Positions 15,676 to 24,254 are shown, counted from the stretch's first letter. The stretch: DNA of 64,000 bases from Actinomycetospora termitidis (GCF_030286555.1 NZ_JASVWF010000006.1:186001-250000); one strand, 5' to 3'. Made by a program: numbers and translations. Notes: generated from the letters alone by a model not told the origin.

Positions 15676-16725
15676 TCAGCCGACTGGCGTGGTGTCGGGA
15701 TCGGGTGCCGACGTCTGTTGCGGCACGCGGGTCGAGTCCGACGAGTCCGGCCTCGGCGTCATGGTGGCCTGTCCCGTGCCGTTCCCGATCGTGGCCGGCG
15801 GCACCGCAACGGCCGGAGCCTGCGCCGACGGCGCGACGGCGCTTCCCGGCGCCACGGGAGCCGCACCGGCCGGCACCGGGGCGGCGACGGCTCCCGGTGC
15901 GGTGGTGGTCCGCGGGCGCGCAGGGATGCTCGGCGACCCCGCGGCCTTCGTGTCGGTCGAGCCGCCGAGGGACGTCCCGGGAGGGGGTGGCAGGTCGGGG
16001 TTCGTCGGGTCGGACAGCGCCAGGAGCGGGGCATCGACGGTCGAGTCGGCACAGCTCGGGATGGACTGCCGGTCGGGGACGCGGACGTAGAGCATCGAGA
16101 CGAACAGGCCGTCGGTGGTCTTGAGCCAGGTCGCGGTGTGCACCGTGCCCTTGGCGACCTCGTCGCCGGTCTGCCCGCATGACACGGCCAGGCGCGAGCC
16201 GCGGGCGGCCGTGTCCCGGGCGTTGGCGGGGTCGACCTGGGTGGCCGACCGCAGGTAGACGCCGGCAGCTCCGACGTCGTAGACGATCCCGGTCCAGGTC
16301 ATCGGGGCGACGCTCGCCGTCGCGGTCGCGCGGGACCCGGAGGCCCACCACATCACCGTGCTGAACAGCAGGAACACCTGGACCAGCGCGAGGACGCCGA
16401 TGAGCGACCAGCGTCCGGCGGGCGTCGCGACGGCCTTCCGGGCGCGTCGCAAGCCGGTGGCCAGATGCACCTTCATCGCCACGGACTCGCCGTCGAAGGG
16501 CGGCTGTTCGCCGGAGGGGTGCTGCTGGGCCGGCCGGCCCTGGGAGTTCAGCAGCGGGGAGCGGCGCGCGGGCCCGCTCGGCGGGCCGATCATCGGGCCC
16601 ATCGGCGGTGGCCCGGACCGGGGCGGGGGCAGGAACGGTGCGCCCTGCGGTGCCCGGGCCTGCAGGTCCGCGAACCCCAGCAGGTCGGTGGCGGGCTCTG
16701 CCTGCTCCTCGCCGGCCCTGGTCAT
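15676..16725 (-). CDS. Single-pass membrane protein with a Pro/Ala-rich extracellular tail
   Basis: The protein has 349 residues from ATG 16725, with GAGGGGGA upstream. Residues 1-95 are Pro/Gly-rich and cytosolic. One membrane helix follows (RWSLIGVLALVQVFLLFSTVMWW). Outside is a folded region of about 120 residues (WTGIVYDVGAAGVYLRSATQ ... RLAVSCGQTGDEVAKGTVHT) with two Cys (SCGQ, PSCAD), then a long Ala/Pro/Thr-rich tail to the C-terminus. It lies 103 bases downstream of a PknB-like kinase on the same strand. It may be a substrate or accessory protein of that kinase, by context only. Confidence 0.55.
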   Translation of the reverse strand: MTRAGEEQAEPATDLLGFADLQARAPQGAPFLPPPRSGPPPMGPMIGPPSGPARRSPLLNSQGRPAQQHPSGEQPPFDGESVAMKVHLATGLRRARKAVATPAGRWSLIGVLALVQVFLLFSTVMWWASGSRATATASVAPMTWTGIVYDVGAAGVYLRSATQVDPANARDTAARGSRLAVSCGQTGDEVAKGTVHTATWLKTTDGLFVSMLYVRVPDRQSIPSCADSTVDAPLLALSDPTNPDLPPPPGTSLGGSTDTKAAGSPSIPARPRTTTAPGAVAAPVPAGAAPVAPGSAVAPSAQAPAVAVPPATIGNGTGQATMTPRPDSSDSTRVPQQTSAPDPDTTPVG

Positions 16726-16828
16726 GCTCGTCCCCCTCACGACGACCTCGCTCGAGAGACCGTCGGAGGGAGATCGGGGCGGAGCTCGCAACAGTTACGT
16801 GCTCTCGCCGTGTTCTGTCCGAGACCGG

Positions 16829-18139
16829 CTACTGCGCGATGATGTCGAAGGTGACTCGGTCGTCGTCGACCGTGGTCACCGACGCGCGGAGCTGCTGGGT
16901 CCGCCCACCGTTGGTCGCGGTGCAGACGACCGAGGCGCCGACCTCCGCGGGGAGCGGGTCGGGACACGACACCTGGCTCGCGGCCAGACCCGACTGCGCG
17001 ACGATCTGCGCCTCGACGGTCGAGGCCGGCACGGCCGGCGTGCGCAGGAGCAGGATCGCGACGACGACGCCCAGGGCCACCAACGTCGCTCCGACCGCGA
17101 TCGCGATCCGGCGGGGACGCCACGACGCGCGGGGCCGGGCCACGCTGCCGGTGGCGTCCGCACCGGACTCGAGCGGCTCGCCGTCGGGAGCGGGTCGGGA
17201 GGCCGGGGTGACCGGACGCAGCGGGACCGGACGTGGCGGTGGAGGCGTCCGCGGCGGCTGCGGTCGTGGGGGAGCGGGCGCGTAGGTGCGGGCCTCGGTC
17301 AGCGACTCGGCCGCCTTCGCGTCCTGCCGCACGACCTCCGCGGCGGCCGCGGCGAGAGCGCCCGTCGTCGGGAAGCGCGCGGCCGGGTCCTTCGCGAGCG
17401 CGGTGAGGACGACGTCGTCGAGACCGGTCGGCAGCGGGGCGAGCGACGACGGCCGGGGCGGGGCGTCGTGCACGTGGCCGATCATCACGGCGGTGCGCTC
17501 GCCGACGAACGGCGGACGACCGGTCAGGGCCTCGAACAGCACGCAACCGAGGGCGTAGACGTCGAGGCGCTCGTCGAACGGTTCGCCACGCAACTGCTCC
17601 GGAGCCATGTAGGCAGGCGTGCCGAGAGCGGTGCCGCTGGCCGTCAGTCGGGGCTGCTCGACGGCCTCCCGGACGTGGACGATGCCGAAGTCGGTGAGGT
17701 AGACGAAGTCGCGCGCGGTGAGCAGGACGTTCGAGGGTTTGACGTCGCGGTGCACGATCCCGGCCTGGTGGGCGGCGTCGAGGGCGTCGGCGACCTGCTC
17801 GACCACGTGCACGGCACGCGCGGCGCCGAGGGCGCCCTCGGCGTGGATGAGCGCGCCGAGATCCCGGCCGCGGACCAGGCGCATGTCGATGTACATGCGG
17901 TCGTCGATGACGCCGAAGTCGTGGATCGGGACGACGTGCGGGGAATCGAGCCGGGCGGCGATCCGCGACTCGCGACGGAAGCGTTCGCGGACGTCGGGGT
18001 CGTCCTGGTCGTCGGAGTGCAGTCGCTTGAGGGCGACGGTGCGCTCACGTCGGGTGTCGTAGGCCTCGTGGACCTCGCTCATGCCGCCCTTGCCGAGTCG
18101 GGAGCCGACCCGGTACGGCCCGAACAGATCCCCCGCCAT
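16829..18139 (-). CDS. PknB-type Ser/Thr protein kinase with DUF4333-like outer domain
   Basis: The protein has 436 residues from ATG 18139. The kinase domain spans about 8-275, with glycine loop LGKGGMSEV (Ser replaces the usual last Gly), Lys38 in VALKRL, HRDVKPSN at 130-137, DFG at 150-152 and APEQL. All catalytic residues are present, so it should be active. A Pro-rich juxtamembrane segment and one membrane helix (IAIAVGATLVALGVVVAILL) lead to an external domain: VEAQIVAQSGLAASQVSCPD and GASVVCTATNGGRTQQLRAS. This matches the DUF4333 pattern, with two Cys likely in a disulfide. The frame is open upstream to 18364, but homology starts at MAGDLFGPYRVG. It probably senses an envelope signal. 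Confidence 0.88.
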   Translation of the reverse strand: MAGDLFGPYRVGSRLGKGGMSEVHEAYDTRRERTVALKRLHSDDQDDPDVRERFRRESRIAARLDSPHVVPIHDFGVIDDRMYIDMRLVRGRDLGALIHAEGALGAARAVHVVEQVADALDAAHQAGIVHRDVKPSNVLLTARDFVYLTDFGIVHVREAVEQPRLTASGTALGTPAYMAPEQLRGEPFDERLDVYALGCVLFEALTGRPPFVGERTAVMIGHVHDAPPRPSSLAPLPTGLDDVVLTALAKDPAARFPTTGALAAAAAEVVRQDAKAAESLTEARTYAPAPPRPQPPRTPPPPRPVPLRPVTPASRPAPDGEPLESGADATGSVARPRASWRPRRIAIAVGATLVALGVVVAILLLRTPAVPASTVEAQIVAQSGLAASQVSCPDPLPAEVGASVVCTATNGGRTQQLRASVTTVDDDRVTFDIIAQ

Positions 18140-18267
18140 CCACGCCCCATGTCGATCCACGCCCCCGCGCCGGGTCGAGCATAGATCGGCGTCCCGGTGG
18201 AGCCGTGTCCTCCTCGTCGGCGCCGCCGAACGGTGGGATCGCTCGGATACGGCGGTACGTTTGCTCG

Positions 18268-18510
18268 ATGGGTGGGACGTACGCGGTGTCGATGGGCGAC
18301 CGTGGTCGCCTCGTCGTACCCGCGGAACTGCGCGAGCACCTGGGGCTGGTCTCCGGCTCGCCACTCCTGCTCGTCGAGACCGACGCCGGCATCGTGCTGA
18401 CGACCCGCGAGCACGCGCGTGATCTGGTGCGTCGGCAGTTGCAGGGCGGCGACCTCGTCGACGAGTTGGTGGGCGAACGGCGGGCAGCGGCAGCCGACGA
18501 CGAGCGGTGA
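18268..18510 (+). CDS. AbrB/MazE-like (SpoVT-AbrB) antitoxin
   Basis: The protein has 80 residues from ATG 18268. MGGTYAVSMGDRGRLVVPAE, then LREHLGLVSGSPLLLVETDA, is the swapped-hairpin AbrB fold (VxxxGRxVxPxxLRexLGlxxGxxLxl). The C-terminus (TTREHARDLVRRQLQGGDLV) is the usual VapB-type tail ending DELVGERRAAAADDER. It should pair with a PIN toxin, but the next gene is only the last part of one. It is divergent from the kinase gene at 18139. Confidence 0.82.
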   Translation: MGGTYAVSMGDRGRLVVPAELREHLGLVSGSPLLLVETDAGIVLTTREHARDLVRRQLQGGDLVDELVGERRAAAADDER

Positions 18511-18514
18511 GCCG

Positions 18515-18688
18515 GTGACGGCGGAGGACGCCGAGTCCGCCGCTCTGCTCTGGCGGACCGGCCTCGGGTTGTCCCTGGCCGACCGCTTGTGCCTGGCGAC
18601 CGCGGAACGGCTGGACGCGACCGTCTGGACCGCCGACGCGGCATGGGGGAGCGAGGGTCGAGTGCGGCAGGTGCGCTTAGCGTCGACA
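18515..18688 (+). pseudogene. C-terminal remnant of a PIN-domain (VapC) toxin
   Basis: Just after the antitoxin stop, a frame starting with GTG encodes VTAEDAESAALLWRTGLGLS, LADRLCLATAERLDATVWTA and DAAWGSEGRVRQVRLAST. The LSLADRxCLAxAxRLxAxVxTADxAW pattern is the second half of a VapC toxin, including two acidic active-site residues. The first half, with the N-terminal Asp and the central Glu, is missing, so it cannot be active. The frame then runs on into unrelated sequence to 19012. Confidence 0.7.
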
Positions 18689-18698
18689 CACTGGCCCC

Positions 18699-19820
18699 GT
18701 GCGGACGGTGAGGCTGAAGGTCCGGTTGCGCGACGTCGAGCCGCCGGTCGAGCGCGTCGTGGACGTCCCGGCGGCTCTGACGCTGCCGGAACTGCACCAG
18801 GTGCTGCAGGCGGCGATGGGCTGGGTGAACGTCCATCTGCACGCGTTCGAGGGCGCGGGTGGTCGCTACTCGACGCCCGACGAGGACAAGCCGGACGACG
18901 AGCTCTACGAGACCAGCGTGCCGATGCGAGTCCTCGGCGAGCGGTTCTCGTACGAGTACGACTTCGGCGATGGATGGGTCCACGACGTCGAGCTCCTCGG
19001 CTCCGGAGGTGACGAGCCGGGCTGCGTGGACGGCAGTGGGAGCTGCCCGCTCGAGGACTGCGGTGGACCCCATGGCTACGAGCGGCTCCGCGCGGCGCTC
19101 GCCGATCCGGGCCATCCCGACCACGACGACATGCTCCGCTGGACGGCTGGGGGCGTGCCGGAGTTCGACCTCGCCGCTACCGACCGGTTGGTCCGCCACG
19201 TGGTCGGCTCGGTCCCGCCGGGCGTGCGTCTGCTGCTGGAGGTTCTCGACGACGGGGTCGAGCTCACCCCGGGCGGGCGACTGCCCCGCAAGGTCGTCCG
19301 CGCGATCCAGGAGCACCGTCCGGAGTGGGCGTTCTCCGAGAAGCCGGCGAGCATCGAGGAGGACCTCATGCCGCTCGCCGCGCTGCACGACGTGCTGCGG
19401 CAGGCGAAGGTCCTCCGCGTCCGTCGCGGTGTGGTGGCGCCGATCAAGGCGGCCTCGGACGACCTCGAGGTGCTGCGACGGCTGCGGTCGTGGTTCGGGC
19501 CGGACGGCGGGTTCCTGGACCGGCTGGCGGTGATGGTGGTGGCGGTCGTCCTCAGCGGGAGTCCGGTCGAGGAGGACGAGCTTGCGCGTCGGGTCGCGGA
19601 CATGCTGGGAGACCGGTGGATGATCGGCGGACACCCACTGACCGTCGCGGACGTCGACCACGAGATCGGCCGCCTCGTCCCGGTCCTGGAGGGTCTCGAC
19701 CAGGTCGTCGTCGACCGCCGCCGGTGGAGTGCGGGCGCGGCGGCTGCCGATCTGCTGCCGACGGCCGCGGTGATGGCGGCCGCGATGGGCGAAGGGTCGA
19801 CCCAGCCGCACTACCGGTGA
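18699..19820 (+). CDS. Plasmid pRiA4b ORF-3-like protein
   Basis: The protein has 373 residues from GTG 18699. The N-terminal half carries the PRiA4_ORF3 pattern: LKVRLRDVEPPVERVVDVPA, LPELHQVLQAAMGWVNVHLH, FSYEYDFGDGWVHDVELLG, CVDGSGSCPLEDCGGPHGYE, the last with a likely metal-binding Cys set. The C-terminal half (about 190-373) is helical. The family is widespread near mobile elements (the passenger of IS1096-type elements) but has no proven biochemical role. Its last 15 codons recur as a fragment at 12812-12859, showing that a second copy once existed in this region. Confidence 0.78.
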   Translation: MRTVRLKVRLRDVEPPVERVVDVPAALTLPELHQVLQAAMGWVNVHLHAFEGAGGRYSTPDEDKPDDELYETSVPMRVLGERFSYEYDFGDGWVHDVELLGSGGDEPGCVDGSGSCPLEDCGGPHGYERLRAALADPGHPDHDDMLRWTAGGVPEFDLAATDRLVRHVVGSVPPGVRLLLEVLDDGVELTPGGRLPRKVVRAIQEHRPEWAFSEKPASIEEDLMPLAALHDVLRQAKVLRVRRGVVAPIKAASDDLEVLRRLRSWFGPDGGFLDRLAVMVVAVVLSGSPVEEDELARRVADMLGDRWMIGGHPLTVADVDHEIGRLVPVLEGLDQVVVDRRRWSAGAAAADLLPTAAVMAAAMGEGSTQPHYR

Positions 19821-19870
19821 GCCAGAGCATGAGCTCACCAAGAGGTCGGCACAGCTGCCACCCTGGAGCC

Positions 19871-20119
19871 GTGGAATCGGTGGGACTGCCTGAACTTCGG
19901 CAGAACGCCTCGGAGATCGTGCGGCGCGTGGAGGCGGGGGAGCGGATCGAGGTGACGGTGTCGGGGCGTATACGTGCGGTGCTGGTGCCGGCCGAGTCAC
20001 GACGGTGGCGCTCCTGGGACGACGTCGCGGCCGCCCTCGACGGGCCGGCCGATCCCGACCGGAGCGCCGAGCGCGACCTCATCGACCATGAACTCTGCGA
20101 CCCCTGGGCCGCCGGGTGA
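19871..20119 (+). CDS. Phd-type antitoxin
   Basis: The protein has 82 residues from GTG 19871. VESVGLPELRQNASEIVRRV, then EAGERIEVTVSGRIRAVLVP, is a clear Phd/YefM domain; the rest (WDDVAAALDGPADPDRSAER) is the toxin-binding tail normally seen with VapC toxins. The stop overlaps a GTG start (GTGA) of what should be the toxin, but that gene has decayed. It is therefore an orphan antitoxin that may still act as a DNA-binding repressor. Confidence 0.8.
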   Translation: MESVGLPELRQNASEIVRRVEAGERIEVTVSGRIRAVLVPAESRRWRSWDDVAAALDGPADPDRSAERDLIDHELCDPWAAG

Positions 20120-20307
20120 CTGCTGTCCTGGACCAGCTCGATGTCCCTCCACGGTCGTGCGTGGCGCACGCGTTCGTTGCGTGGCGAACCGCTGGTCCGC
20201 GACCGAGTCGGCGGGACTCGGACATTCCCATCCCGGGTCGTGGCGTAGACGTCGCAGGGACGCCGGTACCCGCCTCGGCGGACGGGCACCGGCGTCGGTG
20301 CCTCTAG
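20116..20307 (+). pseudogene. Stub of a VapC-like toxin
   Basis: The frame overlapping the antitoxin stop begins VTAVLD, exactly as PIN toxins usually do (VTAVLDTSVxI), but departs at once (QLDVPPRSCVAHAFVAWRTA) and has none of the later acidic motifs. It has 63 codons in total. The most likely reading is a toxin gene deleted after its first codons, with fused foreign sequence. The evidence is six residues plus position. Confidence 0.45.
20285..20302 (-). terminator. Hairpin just past the second Gly-rich gene
   Basis: GGCACCG and CGGTGCC pair over 7 bp around a GCGT loop, directly after the stop of the minus-strand gene that ends at 20304. The stem is short and lacks a U-tract, so it is a weak candidate. 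Confidence 0.35.
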
Positions 20308-22382
20308 GCGGGCGGCGCCTCCGCGTCCTGCGGGGCATTGCCGCCCGTCGCGCCGTCCGTGCCCTGGATGTTGGTGCTCCCGCCGGAGGCGGAACCGCCT
20401 TCCCCGCCCCGGCCGGGCGAGCCATTCCCGGCGCCGTCCCCGCCGTTGCCCCCGTCGCCACCGTCACCGGCGTTGGCGATGACATCGTCCGTCGAGGTGG
20501 CGTCACCGCCGTTCCCACCGCGACCACCGGTGCCGACGGCCCCGTCGTTCACGGCGCTGTCGCCGCCGTCCCCGCCGTCGCCGGAGATGGCCACGCCGCC
20601 CGTCGCGGAGCCCGCCGACCCGCCCCGACCGCCCTGAGCTTTCGAAGAGCCCCCGATGGCGGTGGCGTCACCGCCTGAACCACCGTTGCCGGTCTCTGCG
20701 TAGGCCGTCGTGGTCGCGTTGCGGGAGGACCCACCGGCACCGCCGATCGCGGACGCCCCGCTGCCTTCGACCAGGGCGCTCCCGCCGTCGCCCCCGTTTC
20801 CAGTTCCGGCGGCATCCGGTGCGCCACGCACGGCCCCACTCGCGCCGCCGGCGCCACCGAGGGCGACGCCTCCCGAACCAGCCGTGCGCGCGCTCCCGCC
20901 GTCGCCGCCGTCTCCTGTGCGCACGAGGAGGTCCGCGGCGCCGGCACTCCCGTCCGCCCCGCGGCCGCCGGCGCCGCCCACGGCGACCGGGTTCCGACCG
21001 GCGGCGTAGGCCTGCCCGCCCTCACCGCCGGCCTGGGGATCGAGGGTGTCCGGCACCAGAACCCCGTCAGCCCCTCGTCCCCCGAGCGCGAACGCCGTGC
21101 CGTCCCACCCGGCCGCCGGGGTGCACGTCAACGGCACGCAACGCGCCGTGCCCGCGCTCCCACCGGAGCCGCCGCCCGCCTGCCCGGCGCCGCCGCCCCC
21201 CGGCACGGCGAGCTCGCCCGGGAGCGCCGTCGGCACGGCGCCGTCGCCGCCGAAGGCCTTCGCGGAGCCACCGTCGCCACCGTCGGCGACCCCGGCGCAT
21301 CGGCCGTAGCACGTGCCGGTCCCGCCGCTCCCGCCGTTGCCGCCGGACGCGCTCGCGAGTTGGCCGTCCCCGAACACTGCGTCGCCGTCCGCTCCGAGGG
21401 CGACCGCCCGGCCGCCGGCACCGCCGTTCGCAACGTTCGTGCAGAGGCCGAGGCAGTAGCCGGTGCCGCCGTTCCCGCCGTCCGAGCCCGTGGAGAAGGG
21501 GCCGGTCGTACCGTCCGCGCCGCGGCCACCCGACGCGACGTTCGTGCAGTGGCCGATGCAGTACCCGGTTCCGCCGTTCCCGCCCGGCTGCCCGTTGACC
21601 CCTGCCGTACCGACCGCGACGTTCTTGCACTCCCCGGCGCAGAACTCGGTGTTCGTCGCCGCGTTCGTGGCGCGGACGTAGCCGGGTCCGTAGGTGACCG
21701 TGTAGTCCTTCGGGCTGAAGCTCGCCGACCAGCCCGCGGCCCGGGCGATCGCGGTGAACCCCGCGAGGACCACCTTGGAGGCGGCCGGGCTCGCGGTGCG
21801 CGGGCCGGGGGAGGGCTTCGTGCTCTTCGGGGCCGGACCCGTCGTCATGATCGAGCTCGTGGCGGCCTGCGGGGCGACCGGCCCGGCTTCGGGGGCGCTG
21901 GTCGCGTGGACGGTGCCAGTGCGGTCGACGACCACCGTCGACGGGGCGATCATCAGCGGGGTCGTGCGCGTGGCGGCGAAGCCGGTGGCCGTGCGGGTGA
22001 TCGTGGTGACCGAGCGGCCGGCCTGGTTCGCGGTGTAGACGTTCCCGGAGCCCGGGTCGACGACGACCGAGATCGGGCCGGCGCCGGTGGGGATGCTCCC
22101 GGTCGGGACGTAGCCGCGGGGACCGGGCGCGAAGGTCAGGACCCGGTTGCCGCGCGGGTCGGCCTGGAAGACGGTGCCGGTGCGGGCGTCGACCGCGACG
22201 GCGGTGCTCGGGACGAGGACCGGCGCGGCGCCGACACTCGGGCCCGCGGGCACCGTTGCCGGTGACGGCGTGGGTGCGGCCTGCGCGGTGGGCGTCATGC
22301 CCGCGACGAGGACGGCGGCGGCGGCAACGCCGAGCGCTCCGCCGCCGAACCGGCGACGGCGAGCACGGTTGAAAACGGTCAC
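20304..22382 (-). CDS. Secreted PE-PGRS-like Gly-rich protein, paralogue of 3716-6559
   Basis: The protein has 692 residues from GTG 22382, with GGGGGAACC upstream. The architecture copies the first paralogue: signal peptide (to about 36, TAQAA), three NHL/YncE-like repeats at 60-162 (AVDARTGTVFQADPRGNRVL, VVVDPGSGNVYTANQAGRSV, VVDRTGTVHATSAP), and a short conserved block FSPKDYTVTYGPGYVRATN. Four CxGxC repeats follow (C248/C252, C275/C279, C310/C314, C358/C362), then a GGxGG tail to the end. A divergent fifth Cys pair (ARCVPLTCTP) lies further on. It has no anchor signal and is probably extracellular or wall-associated. The Pro-rich frames on the other strand are composition shadows. Confidence 0.8.
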   Translation of the reverse strand: MTVFNRARRRRFGGGALGVAAAAVLVAGMTPTAQAAPTPSPATVPAGPSVGAAPVLVPSTAVAVDARTGTVFQADPRGNRVLTFAPGPRGYVPTGSIPTGAGPISVVVDPGSGNVYTANQAGRSVTTITRTATGFAATRTTPLMIAPSTVVVDRTGTVHATSAPEAGPVAPQAATSSIMTTGPAPKSTKPSPGPRTASPAASKVVLAGFTAIARAAGWSASFSPKDYTVTYGPGYVRATNAATNTEFCAGECKNVAVGTAGVNGQPGGNGGTGYCIGHCTNVASGGRGADGTTGPFSTGSDGGNGGTGYCLGLCTNVANGGAGGRAVALGADGDAVFGDGQLASASGGNGGSGGTGTCYGRCAGVADGGDGGSAKAFGGDGAVPTALPGELAVPGGGGAGQAGGGSGGSAGTARCVPLTCTPAAGWDGTAFALGGRGADGVLVPDTLDPQAGGEGGQAYAAGRNPVAVGGAGGRGADGSAGAADLLVRTGDGGDGGSARTAGSGGVALGGAGGASGAVRGAPDAAGTGNGGDGGSALVEGSGASAIGGAGGSSRNATTTAYAETGNGGSGGDATAIGGSSKAQGGRGGSAGSATGGVAISGDGGDGGDSAVNDGAVGTGGRGGNGGDATSTDDVIANAGDGGDGGNGGDGAGNGSPGRGGEGGSASGGSTNIQGTDGATGGNAPQDAEAPPA

Positions 22383-22618
22383 GGTTCCCCCAGGGGTCTC
22401 GGGTGCGAGGCCTCGGTGTCGTCCGGAGCTCCACCCCGATGGCGCCTTGAGGACGCGAGACAGCATTACCGTGACGTGGATCACCTGACGGCGAGAAGAA
22501 CGTTCCGTACTCGAACTGTGCAGCATTCAGGTGAACAAAGCACGAGTAGGCGAACGATGTCGCTCTGCGTGTTACGTGCCGCGCGATCCGTTGATCCGTC
22601 GGAGCGACCAGGCGAGGT

Positions 22619-22810
22619 TCAGGAGGTCGAGAACCGCCGCCGACGCACCGAGAGGATCACGCCGTCGCGCTCCTCGACCACCTCGTGGGTGGTTCCCGGC
22701 GGCATCGGGTCGGCGCCGCGCGGGGCGACCTCGCCGCGGGCGACGAGGTCGTCGATGAAGCGACGGCGAGCGGCCTCGTCGTCGGGCTGGTCCGGGGTGC
22801 TCGGCGGCAT
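22619..22810 (-). CDS. Small protein matching the C-terminal domain of the neighbouring metalloprotease
   Basis: The protein has 63 residues from ATG 22810. RRFIDDLVARGEVAPRGADP, then THEVVEERDGVILSVRRRRF, aligns with the last part of the protease upstream (ASFVEDLLRQGRIAPDGADV ... SHELVSTPAGLELRRTAF). It is therefore a free-standing version of that tail domain. It lies 31 bases after the protease stop and ends the protease operon. It could act as a competitor, an inhibitor or a shared adaptor; this is inference. No known domain name is recognised. Confidence 0.6.
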   Translation of the reverse strand: MPPSTPDQPDDEAARRRFIDDLVARGEVAPRGADPMPPGTTHEVVEERDGVILSVRRRRFSTS

Positions 22811-22841
22811 CCCGTGGACGCTACCGAGCACCCCGTCGTCG

Positions 22842-24254
22842 TCAACGGGCGTCGAAGCCGCAGTGGAAGGCGGTCCGGCGCAGTTCGAGCCCCGCGGGCG
22901 TGCTGACGAGCTCGTGCGAGGTGAACGCCCGGGCCGCGATCGGGGCCGACCCGACGTCGGCACCGTCGGGTGCGATCCGCCCCTGTCGCAGCAGGTCCTC
23001 GACGAAGGACGCCGCGTGGTCCTCCGCGGGGGGCGCCGTCGCGTCCCCGATGTCGGCCATCCCGCTGGCCACGCCGAGACGGCGCGGCTGCGAGGCGGCA
23101 CGGACGACGAGGTCCTCGGGCAGCCCGTAGGAGGATCCGCGCAGGGACACCCGCGCGGGCGGCGTCTCGTCCTCCGGCGTCGCGACCTCGGCGGTCGCGA
23201 GCGCCCGGCCGGTCCCGACCTCGGCCGCGGAGTGCACCGACAGCACGCCGGTCCCGACGAAGGCCCGCACGATGACCTTCTGATAGCGGCCGCCGAAGAG
23301 GTCGGCGTCCGCGGCGACCATGCTCGCGGCGACCTGCGCGAAGAAGCCGGGCACCACCCGCGCCCGGATCGCTCCCTCGACGAGCAGCTTCCCGGCGTCC
23401 TGCGAGGCCTGGAGCAGCCCGTCGGAGTCCTGGGTCTGCTTCGCGAACACCCCCGCGAGGACCTTGAAGAAGCCCGCCGTGAAGACCCGCGAGAAGCTGT
23501 GCGGCTCCGAGGACAGCGAGCAGGCCGGCGCGCGCGGAGGCAGCTCGGCCGGCGGCGTGTAGTAGAACGAGTTGACCGCCTGCCGCAGGCAGTCGTCGGC
23601 GACGCCGTCCGGGCTCAGCTGTCGGATCGCCCATCCCAGGCTCTCGGCGAGTCGCGAGAGTCGGGACGCGGTCGAGAGCCGTCCGCCGGTCTCGGCGAGC
23701 ACGGCGTCGCGCAGGGACTCCATCTGCAGGTTCGCGAGGATCGCGCTGCAGTCGCCGAAGGACTCGTGGAAGGCCGACGTCTCCGCGCTCGCCACCTCGA
23801 ACAGCTCCGGCTTCACCGCGTCGAGGACGGCGTGCCCGAGCTCGTGGCAGACGACGTCCGGGCTCTCGCCCGAGAACACCGAGGTGCCGCGGACTTGGCC
23901 GTGGAAGAAGTGCAGGCCGTTGCGGTCGTAGAACGCGTTGAGGTCGTCACCCTCGTCGGCGACCGCGACGAGCTTCGGGCCGTTGTCGGGCTGCCACGTC
24001 GTCCCGCGCGGCACCAGCCCGCTCCAGAACCGCGCACCGCGGGCGAGCGCGTCGGCCAGGGTCCAGTACCGGAACTCCGCGCTGCCCGGTTCGTACGTGT
24101 CCGGTGCGGGCGAGTCACCGGCGACGCGGACCGGGAGCCCGGGCGGGTCCAGATCGGGCAGGTCGTGGGTGACCGGCTCGTGAGCGGGCGGGAGGGGCTC
24201 GTGGACGGCATCGATGGGGTCGTCCTCCCAGACGGCCACCGTGGTCGAGGACAT
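22842..24254 (-). CDS. HExxH zinc metalloprotease (thermolysin-like gluzincin), no signal peptide
   Basis: The protein has 470 residues. The zinc site is VCHELGHAVLD (H137, E138, H141), and the third ligand is probably E164 in ETSAFHESFGD, the gluzincin arrangement. The N-terminus (MSSTTVAVWEDDPIDAVHEP) is not a signal peptide, which is unusual for this class, normally secreted with a propeptide. The central region is helical (SRLSRLAESLGWAIRQL; FSRVFTAGFFKVLAGVF). The last 65 residues form a tail domain that recurs alone in the next gene. It is the fourth gene of an apparent five-gene protease operon. The substrate is unknown; processing of or by the other proteases is plausible. Confidence 0.75.
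   Translation of the reverse strand: MSSTTVAVWEDDPIDAVHEPLPPAHEPVTHDLPDLDPPGLPVRVAGDSPAPDTYEPGSAEFRYWTLADALARGARFWSGLVPRGTTWQPDNGPKLVAVADEGDDLNAFYDRNGLHFFHGQVRGTSVFSGESPDVVCHELGHAVLDAVKPELFEVASAETSAFHESFGDCSAILANLQMESLRDAVLAETGGRLSTASRLSRLAESLGWAIRQLSPDGVADDCLRQAVNSFYYTPPAELPPRAPACSLSSEPHSFSRVFTAGFFKVLAGVFAKQTQDSDGLLQASQDAGKLLVEGAIRARVVPGFFAQVAASMVAADADLFGGRYQKVIVRAFVGTGVLSVHSAAEVGTGRALATAEVATPEDETPPARVSLRGSSYGLPEDLVVRAASQPRRLGVASGMADIGDATAPPAEDHAASFVEDLLRQGRIAPDGADVGSAPIAARAFTSHELVSTPAGLELRRTAFHCGFDAR

Noticed and set aside
18140-18364. 75-residue N-terminal extension of the kinase at 16829-18139
   Set aside because: It crosses the divergent promoter of the AbrB gene and has no similarity to kinase N-termini, while MAGDLFGPYRVG is a standard start.
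18699-19820. An intact insertion sequence around the pRiA4b-like gene
   Set aside because: No transposase gene or terminal inverted repeat was found nearby; only the passenger-like protein is present.
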